Source of the DNA: Marinomonas rhizomae
Lineage (GTDB): Bacteria > Pseudomonadota > Gammaproteobacteria > Pseudomonadales > Marinomonadaceae
Direction of reading: 5' to 3'
DNA length: 64,000 nt
Assembly (NCBI RefSeq): GCF_003315485.1
Contig: NZ_QNSE01000007.1
Coordinates: forward strand, 62,001-126,000
Positions 10,771 through 18,256 of the stretch are shown one piece after another (within the stretch, counting starts at the first letter, position 1; each line of letters begins with the position of its first letter). Below the pieces are notes generated by a model. The model had not been told where the DNA came from, ran no database searches, and saw only the letters and a program-made list of their open reading frames with translations. A program made the translations under genes and the position numbers.

Positions 10771-11460
10771 TCACTCAAGACGAAAATTAGAGAACTCAGG
10801 CACTCCAGAAGTCCAATCATCGAGTCTAATATCCGATATAAATAGGCTTTCAGACCAAGCGACGGTAATCACCCCCCAGTCAAAAGAAAAGCTTTTCACA
10901 CTATATTTTTTGCCTTTCCATGGTAATGAATAAGACTGATCACTTAGTAAACTTGGGAGACAATTAATACTATTTAAGTCATCTATCAAACCGCTTCCAC
11001 AAGCTTTGAGCAGTGCTTCCTTCGCCGTCCACAACGTAAAGAAACCTTTATTTCGTTCACTGCATCTATCAAGTTGCTGTATCTCATCAGGGTGACAGAC
11101 CATCTCAATCATTGACTCAAGATCAGCCATTTCCCGAAAACACTCGATATCCACACCCACAGCACTTTTATCAGTAGATTCGACAAGAGCAACCGCAACT
11201 GAGCGGATACTGTGACTAAGGTTAAAAGCTATACGTTCTTCTACAAAAGGCTTGCCTGATGAAGTTTGATCAAAACACCATTCAGATGCTTTTTTACATG
11301 GAAAATAATGACTCAAAGTCTGTCGTTTGAAAGCATGCGCAAAAGTATATTGTTCACGTAGATGTTCAAATCGAAACATTGAAGCACGTTTTTTTTCGCT
11401 GTCATCAAGCGTACTATTTACAGGAAAAGCCTTTTCACTAAATGCGATCGTCAATAGCAT
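10771..11460 (-). CDS. 4'-phosphopantetheinyl transferase (Sfp/EntD superfamily)
   Basis: Transfers phosphopantetheine from CoA to carrier-protein domains, activating NRPS, PKS or fatty-acid carriers. From the ATG at 11460 the protein is 229 aa, the Sfp size. It shows the family motifs in order: KPFVEERIAFNLSHS (70-84), the Mg-binding GVDIE (102-106) and WTAKEALLK (144-152). A longer frame start at 11592 would overlap the nitroreductase gene; the ATG at 11460 has GGGAG just upstream and begins one base past the nitroreductase stop, so the two genes form an operon. Its place beside siderophore genes suggests it primes a siderophore synthetase encoded elsewhere, but lysine-pathway or lipid roles cannot be excluded. 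Confidence 0.88.
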   Translation of the reverse strand: MLLTIAFSEKAFPVNSTLDDSEKKRASMFRFEHLREQYTFAHAFKRQTLSHYFPCKKASEWCFDQTSSGKPFVEERIAFNLSHSIRSVAVALVESTDKSAVGVDIECFREMADLESMIEMVCHPDEIQQLDRCSERNKGFFTLWTAKEALLKACGSGLIDDLNSINCLPSLLSDQSYSLPWKGKKYSVKSFSFDWGVITVAWSESLFISDIRLDDWTSGVPEFSNFRLE

Positions 11461-11461
11461 A

Positions 11462-12037
11462 CTACTCCCAAGGCTGTAAGCCGCTTTCTTGATTCCACTC
11501 AAAAGTATAATCTGCAAAGGACTTTCGCTTAGCTCGTGAAGTACGCTTTGGCGTTCCCAAGGATATAATCCCAAGCACTTGGTCTTTTTCACCCATGCCC
11601 ATTATCTGACGAAGCGCGTTATCTGTTTCTTGAGTATGCCAGATTCCACCAAAACCCATTGCATGAGCCGCCAATAATATATGCTCACAAGCGGCAGCGC
11701 CTGCCAACTGTTGATCTAATATCGAAACACTCGTGTCTTGGCTTATAGCGGTATAGACACAAATCATCATTGGCGTATTAACAATCTCTTCAACAAAATG
11801 CTGAAAATATACTTCATTTTCCACTTCACCATCGTAAATAGTACGAAGTAATCCCTCTAAATCTTTCATTCCTTGTCCCTGAATCACCACAAATCGCCAC
11901 GGCTTTAAATTACCATGATCAGGAACCGTCATCGCTGTCTGTAAAATCTGAGCTAATTCTTCTCTATTTGGCCCAGGCTGTAAAAGACAGCCACGAGCGT
12001 AAGAGCGCCTACTAAGCAAAGCTTCAATAGCATCCAT
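11462..12037 (-). CDS. YdjA-like NAD(P)H nitroreductase
   Basis: Small FMN-dependent nitroreductase-family oxidoreductase of 191 aa. The N-terminus MDAIEALLSRRSYARG, the segment MTVPDHGNLKPWRFVVIQG and the later GFGGIWHT match the YdjA subfamily, with the RRS motif expected to bind FMN. The natural substrate of this group is unclear. It is the first gene of a two-gene unit with the phosphopantetheinyl transferase, one base apart. That pairing is worth noting because YdjA-type enzymes have no known role in carrier-protein priming. Confidence 0.87.
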   Translation of the reverse strand: MDAIEALLSRRSYARGCLLQPGPNREELAQILQTAMTVPDHGNLKPWRFVVIQGQGMKDLEGLLRTIYDGEVENEVYFQHFVEEIVNTPMMICVYTAISQDTSVSILDQQLAGAAACEHILLAAHAMGFGGIWHTQETDNALRQIMGMGEKDQVLGIISLGTPKRTSRAKRKSFADYTFEWNQESGLQPWE

Positions 12038-12147
12038 AAAATGTTTTATCCCTTATCATTTAAAAAACTAAGATTAAGGTACGATTAAAACAAGTTCATC
12101 AGTTTTCTTTCCAACAGTACAGACAACAGCAAAGCCCGTTTCATGCG

Positions 12148-12179
12148 AATAACACATTCTTTTTCAAGAATGTGTTATT
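12148..12179 (-). terminator. Hairpin terminator after the SDR gene
   Basis: A 14-bp perfect stem (12148-12161 with 12166-12179) with a 4-base loop lies just beyond the SDR stop in the direction of minus-strand transcription. The right arm is T-rich at its end, but no long T run follows. It separates the SDR operon from the nitroreductase gene. Confidence 0.7.
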
Positions 12180-12207
12180 AATCCCATTGAATTTCTCTCG
12201 CTAAACG

Positions 12208-13026
12208 TTATGCCACCTGAACACCAAACTGATCAAGAAGTTCATCCATAGCCTTCACCAAAGCATCATTTTTGCCACTGTTCAATGCATCTGGATGAGG
12301 TTGCGCCCAAACACCAATGTCATTATCAAAGTAACGCCCCGTCCCTTTGGCAAACTCATCACTCAACGCCGCGCGCGTCAAGATATCTGCGCCGATGCCT
12401 AAATCTTTACCGTCTGCCCCATAGGCTTGTTTCACCATTTTGCTGCCTAAAAAAGACGCTGGATTGACTGCAATGATGGCGGTTGCATCGCTTCCTAAAG
12501 CATCAGCAAGCTGAAAACTCCACATGGTAATCGCCAACTTACTTTGAGCATAAGCATCACTGTCAGACATCAACAGGTCACCTTTCAGAGCCTCCAATTT
12601 AACCGGTGCTTGCGCAGCAGAGGACAAATTAACCACTCGACCAGCTGTTCCCATCAATGGCAACAACGCCTTGGTCAACACATAAGGCGCCAGTGTATTA
12701 ACAACAAAACGCACATCAAGGCCCTTTTCAGTCATCGCGTTTGGCACTTTATACACACCCGCATTGTTAATGAGTACATCAATCGATGTGTATTTCGCCT
12801 TGATTTGATCCGCGAATGCCACGACCTGCTCAAGATCCGATAAGTCCGCTAAAAAAGCGTCCAGTTCCACCTCAGGAAATTGCGCCTCTATCGCCCCTTT
12901 TGTTTGCTGCAATTTAGCCTCACTACGGCCATGTAGCAGCAACGTATGCCCTTCTGAAGCAAGTTTTTTAACAGTTTCAAAACCAATGCCATCAGTGGCA
13001 CCTGTGATTAATATGGTCTTTTTCAT
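12208..13026 (-). CDS. Short-chain dehydrogenase/reductase
   Basis: NAD(P)-dependent oxidoreductase of 272 aa. Seen in order: cofactor motif TGATDGIG (8-15), NNAG (87-90), a catalytic Ser in NLSSAAQ and the catalytic pair Y159-x3-K163 (YAQSK). The C-terminal part resembles retinol-dehydrogenase-like or WW-domain-oxidoreductase-like SDRs rather than FabG. It follows the CmcJ-like gene by 30 bp on the same strand, so the two are probably cotranscribed from the region divergent to the LysR regulator. Substrate unknown. Confidence 0.88.
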   Translation of the reverse strand: MKKTILITGATDGIGFETVKKLASEGHTLLLHGRSEAKLQQTKGAIEAQFPEVELDAFLADLSDLEQVVAFADQIKAKYTSIDVLINNAGVYKVPNAMTEKGLDVRFVVNTLAPYVLTKALLPLMGTAGRVVNLSSAAQAPVKLEALKGDLLMSDSDAYAQSKLAITMWSFQLADALGSDATAIIAVNPASFLGSKMVKQAYGADGKDLGIGADILTRAALSDEFAKGTGRYFDNDIGVWAQPHPDALNSGKNDALVKAMDELLDQFGVQVA

Positions 13027-13056
13027 TTTTGTATTCCTATTTGTCCAAGTCTGGGT

Positions 13057-13833
13057 CTAGTCGTATCGTACTAACGTACGAGTTTCGATGCTTTTTCTGG
13101 GTGTACTCGCAACTTGCCCAACCACATCCAAAGCACTGTGTGCTAGATAAGGTCGATGCTGGTTGTCATAAACATTAAAAATGGCCACTTCATCAGGCGT
13201 CATATTAGACAGATAAAACCATTCATGATTTGGGTTTTCAGCGACACCTAAAATCTGTCCCTGCCGATCTGGGTAGATCAATTCAATGGTCATCCAATCT
13301 TCCTTTGTCATAGAGTTAGGACGAATAAAACCCAATGGAGAGCTGGTAATCGGCATTGCCAACGGACGCCATACATTAACAAAGCCAAACTGCCCCTGTT
13401 GATAATCGGTCGCTCGTGCCTCGCCCAACAAATCAATCAACCGTTGATTCGCGCCTTTGGCACTGAAATCGTTATGAACATTTCGAGCAGGCTTTCGAGC
13501 AGAATCCGGCTCATCGACACGTACCGTATGATCAAACACCAACACTTCTTTCGCTCCGATACCACTAACCAATAAATCAGCAATCTCTTGATTATACTGA
13601 GCTTGCCAATCCTCTCCCGTAAAACGACTAACCGCTGATCGAGACGATAAAAAAACGATGCCATCGTCATCAAAGCCGAGCTGATTCATCCGATCTCGCC
13701 AATCTTTCACCTCAACATGAGCCGCGACCAGCTCAGGAGACGATAGGTTGCCAACAACCCCATCGACATCGAAACGAAACGCCTGAGGCTGAGCACTGGT
13801 TACATGATAGTTAACAGAGGCTGTTATGTTCAC
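13057..13833 (-). CDS. CmcJ/AsaB-like putative hydroxylase/desaturase
   Basis: The 258-residue protein shows the recurring motifs of the CmcJ/NvfI/GA4-desaturase group: VFDHTVR, VHNDFS (119-124), NVWRPLAMPI, a segment HEWFYLSNMTPDEVAIF followed by YD, and a C-terminal RKSIETRTLV. The His-x-Asp in VHNDFS may be part of a metal site, as in 2-oxoglutarate-dependent enzymes. Family members are commonest in fungal secondary metabolism. The start is GTG at 13833, preceded by GGGAGAGAG; extending the frame to 14019 would run into the LysR gene on the other strand and is rejected. It lies upstream of the SDR gene and divergent from LysR. Substrate unknown. Confidence 0.72.
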   Translation of the reverse strand: MNITASVNYHVTSAQPQAFRFDVDGVVGNLSSPELVAAHVEVKDWRDRMNQLGFDDDGIVFLSSRSAVSRFTGEDWQAQYNQEIADLLVSGIGAKEVLVFDHTVRVDEPDSARKPARNVHNDFSAKGANQRLIDLLGEARATDYQQGQFGFVNVWRPLAMPITSSPLGFIRPNSMTKEDWMTIELIYPDRQGQILGVAENPNHEWFYLSNMTPDEVAIFNVYDNQHRPYLAHSALDVVGQVASTPRKSIETRTLVRYD

Positions 13834-13937
13834 TTTTACTCTCTCCCGTATGGATAGATAAGCAGGGATAGGCCACTTACTTTTGAATGACATCAGCATA
13901 ATACTTTGGAAAAAAAGGATAAATGATTTATAAATGG

Positions 13938-13953
13938 AATCAGAATTCTGATT
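13938..13953. promoter_or_regulatory. Palindromic LysR-type operator, divergent promoter region
   Basis: AATCAGAATTCTGATT is a perfect 16-bp palindrome containing the T-N11-A pattern of LysR operators. It sits 14 bp before the LysR start and about 105 bp upstream of the CmcJ-like GTG. The AATC-N8-GATT core recurs upstream of the 2OG oxygenase gene (14928-14943). Confidence 0.65.
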
Positions 13954-13966
13954 TTGGAGATAATAG

Positions 13967-14896
13967 ATGGAAACGAACGGCATTAAGTTATTTGTATTGG
14001 CCGCTGAAACCCTAAACATCAGTGCTGCTGGTCAGCAATTAGGACTTACCCCCTCTGTGGCCAGCGCTTGGCTGTCAAAGCTAGAAACACAGGTGGGCGC
14101 TGATTTGTTCCATCGTACGACTCGAAAAGTAAGCCTATCCATTGAAGGTAAAGAATTCTTGCCTTATGCCAAAGAAATATTGGCGCAACAAGAATCCGCT
14201 CTGGCAGCACTGGGTCGTGGCAATCCAAATGTCAGCGGAACATTGCGTTTTGCCGCCTCAAGTACGTTTGCTCAACGCTATGTCATGCCGATTTTGCAGG
14301 AATTTTTAGAGCGCTACCCTGACATCAATGTCGAGCTCATGTTGTCAGATAGCCAAGTCAAACTTATTGAAGGTGGCTTTGATCTCGCTCTACGTAACCT
14401 TGCTGCCGAAGACAGTAGTTTAATTGGTCGCCGACTTGCCAGTGATACACGAGTCTTATGCGCCTCACCTGAATATATCGAGATTCACGGTACGCCAGAA
14501 ACACCTGAAGATCTCACCAAGCATCAACTACTGGTGTTTATGAACGCTAAAGCTCGAAAGCTCATCGCGCTCTCGGATCAGCAACAATACACCTTCCCTC
14601 CCGCCAATACGAAACCAAGAGTCGTTTGTGATGATGGTGCCAGTCTGCGCATTGCAGCGAAAGCTGGATTAGGAATTTGCATGAGCTCACTCTGGAATAT
14701 CCATTCCGAGCTTCTCGACGGATCCTTAGTGCGCGTGCTGCCGGATTACCAAATTGATGACCAAAGTGCTGTATGGCTCGTGTACCCTAAGTCCAATGTA
14801 CTCACAGCCAAAGTCAGGGTATTTATTGATTATTTATTAGAAAAGATAGGCGATCCGCCAATTTGGGAAGATGAAAAACCAACATTTACATCGTAA
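13967..14896 (+). CDS. LysR-family transcriptional regulator
   Basis: 309-residue regulator with a winged HTH in residues 1-62 (GIKLFVLAAETLNISAAGQQL, then SVASAWLSKLE) and a periplasmic-binding-like effector domain from about 90 onward (GTLRFAASSTFAQRYVMP). The overall pattern is the CrgA/DsdC-like LysR group. It is divergent from the CmcJ-like/SDR pair and upstream of the 2OG oxygenase gene in the same direction; matching palindromes lie on both sides of it. GGAG stands a few bases before the ATG. It probably autoregulates and controls both flanks; the effector is unknown. Confidence 0.92.
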   Translation: METNGIKLFVLAAETLNISAAGQQLGLTPSVASAWLSKLETQVGADLFHRTTRKVSLSIEGKEFLPYAKEILAQQESALAALGRGNPNVSGTLRFAASSTFAQRYVMPILQEFLERYPDINVELMLSDSQVKLIEGGFDLALRNLAAEDSSLIGRRLASDTRVLCASPEYIEIHGTPETPEDLTKHQLLVFMNAKARKLIALSDQQQYTFPPANTKPRVVCDDGASLRIAAKAGLGICMSSLWNIHSELLDGSLVRVLPDYQIDDQSAVWLVYPKSNVLTAKVRVFIDYLLEKIGDPPIWEDEKPTFTS

Positions 14897-14927
14897 ATCC
14901 CATAACGGAACCGAGTATTATATTCAA

Positions 14928-14943
14928 AATCGAAATAGTGATT
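14928..14943. promoter_or_regulatory. Second AATC-N8-GATT operator, upstream of the 2OG oxygenase gene
   Basis: AATC at 14928-14931 and GATT at 14940-14943 are 8 bp apart, the same arms and spacing as the palindrome before the LysR gene. It lies about 105 bp upstream of the oxygenase start, a usual distance for LysR activation sites. The inner 8 bp are not palindromic here. Confidence 0.5.
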
Positions 14944-15048
14944 CAACATTTAGCATCTTTATCCAGAAATTTAATCTAATTACACTTACCTCATCATCAA
15001 CAGTGACATTCACTGCTAACCAGATAAAAGATTATGAGGAGAAGGCAA

Positions 15049-15990
15049 ATGAAAAAAACAGCCACCCAAATCAACGATATGACATTTGATTCGTTAGCAC
15101 AGGCTCGTGCGCTGACGTTACCATCACGCGACAGCATGCTGCAGAGAGCGCCTTCAGTTAAACACTTTTGGGACAGCAACACGCCACTGTTAACCGCAGC
15201 TTGGAAAGCATGGGAAGAGAATGGGGAAGCCCCCAACCTTAAACCAGATACCTCTTTATTGGACGCCAAACTGCGCGATGCCGTCGAACAGGCTTGGCAA
15301 GACCCAAATAAAGAAGCCGCGGTAAAAGACCTTTGGGAAGAAGTGTCAACTGGAGTATATCAGGCTCAATTCTTTGACCCTCAACGATTGGCTGAACTGC
15401 GTCAGTATCTTAACGCGGTGGCCGATGCAGGTATTCCAACTCGACCACCTTATGGCATCGCACTCAATCGTCATGGCGCGATGCTCGACCCTCGTTCAGA
15501 AGGTTATCTAGCCGCACCAGCGTTTCAAGCTTTTTACCGAGAGCTGATGGATCAATACATGCGTCCCATTGCACGTTTATTGTTCCCAAACATTATGGGT
15601 TACGACAACCAAACATTCGGTTTTTCCATCCAATATCAAACCGGTATGGATACGTCATTACAGCCTCATACGGATGCCAGTGCCGCCACATTGAACATCA
15701 ATATGAACTTGCCTGACGAGACATTTACCGGCTCAGAAGTGGATTTTTATGATCGCCAGGAAGGGACGGTCAACCGACTGACCTTCAAACCAGGAACGGC
15801 CATGTTGCACCTTGGCGGGGTTCCGCATGCGGCTCAACCGATCACCAGTGGTACTCGCAGCAACATGGTACTCTGGCTTTACGGAGACAGGATGCAAACG
15901 CCTATTGCCGGCCGCCCAGCCGATCCGGTAGAGGCACATCAACGCTGGACAATCCCAGATGTCGAATTGGATCAATTCGCTCCGTTTTAA
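15049..15990 (+). CDS. 2-oxoglutarate/Fe(II)-dependent oxygenase-like protein
   Basis: 313-residue protein. The C-terminal half reads as a double-stranded beta-helix 2OG oxygenase: QPHTDAS gives the metal-binding His207 and Asp209, HLGGVPHAAQPITSGTR supplies the distal His260 and Arg270 for 2-oxoglutarate, then MVLWLYG. The N-terminal 100 residues are helical and unfamiliar. The start at 15049 has GAGGAG at good spacing; an ATG five codons earlier overlaps this ribosome-binding site. Neighbours (LysR, CmcJ-like enzyme, SDR) suggest a small oxidative pathway. The substrate could be a small molecule or a protein side chain; I cannot tell. Confidence 0.75.
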   Translation: MKKTATQINDMTFDSLAQARALTLPSRDSMLQRAPSVKHFWDSNTPLLTAAWKAWEENGEAPNLKPDTSLLDAKLRDAVEQAWQDPNKEAAVKDLWEEVSTGVYQAQFFDPQRLAELRQYLNAVADAGIPTRPPYGIALNRHGAMLDPRSEGYLAAPAFQAFYRELMDQYMRPIARLLFPNIMGYDNQTFGFSIQYQTGMDTSLQPHTDASAATLNINMNLPDETFTGSEVDFYDRQEGTVNRLTFKPGTAMLHLGGVPHAAQPITSGTRSNMVLWLYGDRMQTPIAGRPADPVEAHQRWTIPDVELDQFAPF

Positions 15991-15996
15991 TACCGC

Positions 15997-16026
15997 AGGA
16001 TGGCCTCCAAACAAGGAGGCCATCCT
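15997..16026 (+). terminator. Hairpin after the 2OG oxygenase gene
   Basis: A 12-bp perfect stem (15997-16008 with 16015-16026) with loop AAACAA follows the stop codon by seven bases. No T run follows, so it may act as a weak or Rho-assisted terminator or as a 3'-end stabiliser. Confidence 0.65.
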
Positions 16027-16253
16027 CACTCTTGTATTACCCACCTTTACTCTTACCCATCATTAGTTCTGGAAGACCACACCTTGTTTTTGAGACTTTC
16101 TAGAACAGTAGACTCTAAAAGCATGAAGTTTAGAGTTAGTGACTATTCACTTACAATAAGACTTCTATTCGATTTTAAGCAGTAGCTCTCGGAAAAAGAG
16201 CAGATATAATCGACACAGATCATGATGAACAAACAGCATAAACACTTGTGATG

Positions 16254-16267
16254 GGACATTTTTGTCC
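16254..16267. promoter_or_regulatory. Inverted repeat upstream of the sensor kinase gene
   Basis: GGACA and TGTCC arms separated by four bases lie about 100 bp before the kinase start. The arrangement suits an operator for a dimeric regulator. Its binding protein is unknown. Confidence 0.3.
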
Positions 16268-16363
16268 TCAATATAGGCTCTAACCTAACAAGGATAAGAC
16301 ATCAAAGTTGGCATCAATCTTTCATTAGGTTAATACATTATAAAAATAATAGGACATACCAAC

Positions 16364-18256
16364 ATGGGCATTCCCAGTTTTTCTTGGCTGCGTAACATTG
16401 GCATCGGTGGCAGGCTATTTTTAGCTTTTGTGTTGATCTCTTCCATTACTATTGTGGCAAGTGGAATGGCAACCAATACCTACTTACAACTCAGTGATCG
16501 TCTTCTTTTACTAAAGCAGCAAGACATTCCAGGGTTAGACGCCGCTGCTCGACTCAACGATAAAAGCCGACAAATTGTTGCCACCGCTCCGCTTCTGGTA
16601 ACCAGCGATTCTTCCGTTGCCAGAGCAAAAGCCATGCGCGAACTCAGCTCCGCCATTCGAGAAATGGATTCACTGATGCGTAATCTACCGGATTACAACC
16701 GATACTTTCTTGAGCTTATTACACAAATTAGCAACAGTTTGACGCTGTTAAATCAAAGTGTGGAACGTCGCGAAGTCATCCGACAGGAGCTCGCCAAACA
16801 CTCTTTGTTCATCTTCCCATTATTCCAAGACATCATTCATCAAGTTGATCAGGTACACCATACCCCTGAGTTAGAAGAAGTTCTCCACCGACTCTACTAC
16901 TTTTCTGGCTTAATCGAAAAAGTCAGCAACGATACCTCCTTTAACGAGCTTGACTACACCTTCCTAAGGCTCGAAAAGTTGGGAGACGACATAGCGGAAT
17001 ACCTTAACTTGCTCCCACAAGTTCCTGCCTCCTTACAGGAGTCGTTATTTGATTTACTCATCATGAGCTCTAGACAAGGGCAATTCTTTCAACTCAAAAA
17101 TGAAGAATTAGACCTGCTCTATCAGCAAAGTTTTCTCTTAGAAAACAGCCAACAGCACATTCAACAGCTAGCCGCTCAAATCAATCAATACACAAATAAC
17201 ACCAACACCAGTATTCGTGGTTCACTCGAAAGAGCCATTAAGTCCATACGCGGTAGCATTCGCAGCATTTTACTCTTGTCTCTCATTAGTCTGAGCATTG
17301 CTTGTGCCATTTCTTGGTTCTACGTACGTCGCAATGTCTTGCAACGCATCATTGAGCTACAACAAAATATGCGCGCCATTGCCAGCTCCCAATTGGACAC
17401 TAAAATACGCATTGCAGGCCATGACGAAGTGTCTAGCATGGCCCGAGATCTTCAATACTTTCAGAAAACCGCGATCGAAGTGGAACAAACCAATCAAACA
17501 CTCGCGGCTGAGATCGAAGAAAGAGTCGCGGCGGAAGCACAATTAAAAGCCGCCCAGAACGAGTTGGTACAAGCCGGTAAACTGGCCGCGTTAGGTAAGC
17601 TTGGTGTCGGTATTACCCATGAAATCAATCAACCACTCACCGCCATTGCCAGCCACTTGCACACCGCAGGGCGGCACATGGAAAAAGAGCAAGTGGACAA
17701 GGCACAAATAAGCCTACAAAAAATCAGTCAATTACTCATCAAAATCACTCGCATCACCAAGCATCTCAAAGCCTTCGCACGTGTTGCTGGAACCGAACTA
17801 ACTCCCGTTTGCTTAGACACAGTAATTCGAGACGCGATCGAACTTATGTCGAGCCAGATTGCAGACCAAGATTGCCAACTTGATTATCAAATAAGCACCT
17901 CTCCCCTGTATGTACTGGCGGAACCCATTCGCTTAGAACAAGTCATGGTCAATCTCATTAGTAACGCCGTTGATGCCCTATCAAGCGCAACCTTAAAACA
18001 GCTGTCCATCGACGTTTATGAACAAAACAATAAGGTTATCATTGATGTCAGTGATACTGGCATAGGCATTGAAGAAGGCCAGATAGAACAAATTTTCGAT
18101 CCTTTCTTTACCCAAAAAGAAGTAGGACAAGGGCTCGGGCTCGGTCTGTCCATTAGCTATAACATCGTCCAAGACTTTGGCGGCCAGATCCGAGTTTCAT
18201 CCACTCCCGAAACAGGCAGTCGCTTCACCTTAGAATTAGCAAAGGCAGTACAATAA
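16364..18256 (+). CDS. Sensor histidine kinase (DctB-like core, TorS-like sensor region)
   Basis: 630-residue membrane kinase. A first membrane segment (about 17-37) is followed by a roughly 260-residue all-helical periplasmic region, a second membrane segment (about 300-325) and HAMP. HisKA carries the phospho-accepting His419 in ITHEINQPLTAIASHLH, and the ATPase domain has NLISNAVDAL, DTGIGI and GLGLGLSIS. The catalytic half is close to DctB. The sensor region, rich in Gln and Leu helices, looks more like TorS than the PDC domains of DctB. Its stop abuts the regulator's ATG with no gap, so they are cotranscribed. It probably senses the ligand of the adjacent PhnD-like system, perhaps through the binding protein. 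Confidence 0.88.
   Translation: MGIPSFSWLRNIGIGGRLFLAFVLISSITIVASGMATNTYLQLSDRLLLLKQQDIPGLDAAARLNDKSRQIVATAPLLVTSDSSVARAKAMRELSSAIREMDSLMRNLPDYNRYFLELITQISNSLTLLNQSVERREVIRQELAKHSLFIFPLFQDIIHQVDQVHHTPELEEVLHRLYYFSGLIEKVSNDTSFNELDYTFLRLEKLGDDIAEYLNLLPQVPASLQESLFDLLIMSSRQGQFFQLKNEELDLLYQQSFLLENSQQHIQQLAAQINQYTNNTNTSIRGSLERAIKSIRGSIRSILLLSLISLSIACAISWFYVRRNVLQRIIELQQNMRAIASSQLDTKIRIAGHDEVSSMARDLQYFQKTAIEVEQTNQTLAAEIEERVAAEAQLKAAQNELVQAGKLAALGKLGVGITHEINQPLTAIASHLHTAGRHMEKEQVDKAQISLQKISQLLIKITRITKHLKAFARVAGTELTPVCLDTVIRDAIELMSSQIADQDCQLDYQISTSPLYVLAEPIRLEQVMVNLISNAVDALSSATLKQLSIDVYEQNNKVIIDVSDTGIGIEEGQIEQIFDPFFTQKEVGQGLGLGLSISYNIVQDFGGQIRVSSTPETGSRFTLELAKAVQ

Larger units (their letters stand above)
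15991..16363. other. Intergenic region before the two-component system
   Basis: About 370 bp without a credible gene. It begins with a hairpin (15997-16026). It later contains TATAAT at 16205-16210 without a clear -35 box, and an inverted repeat GGACA-N4-TGTCC at 16254-16267. An apparent small ORF across 16000-16185 lacks coding character. Confidence 0.55.

Noticed and set aside
12544-12843. Plus-strand open frame inside the SDR gene
   Set aside because: It lies antisense to a gene with complete SDR motifs; its protein shows no family resemblance and no ribosome-binding site.
14871-15089. Small plus-strand frame between LysR and oxygenase genes
   Set aside because: Overlaps both genes and the operator region; no coding character.
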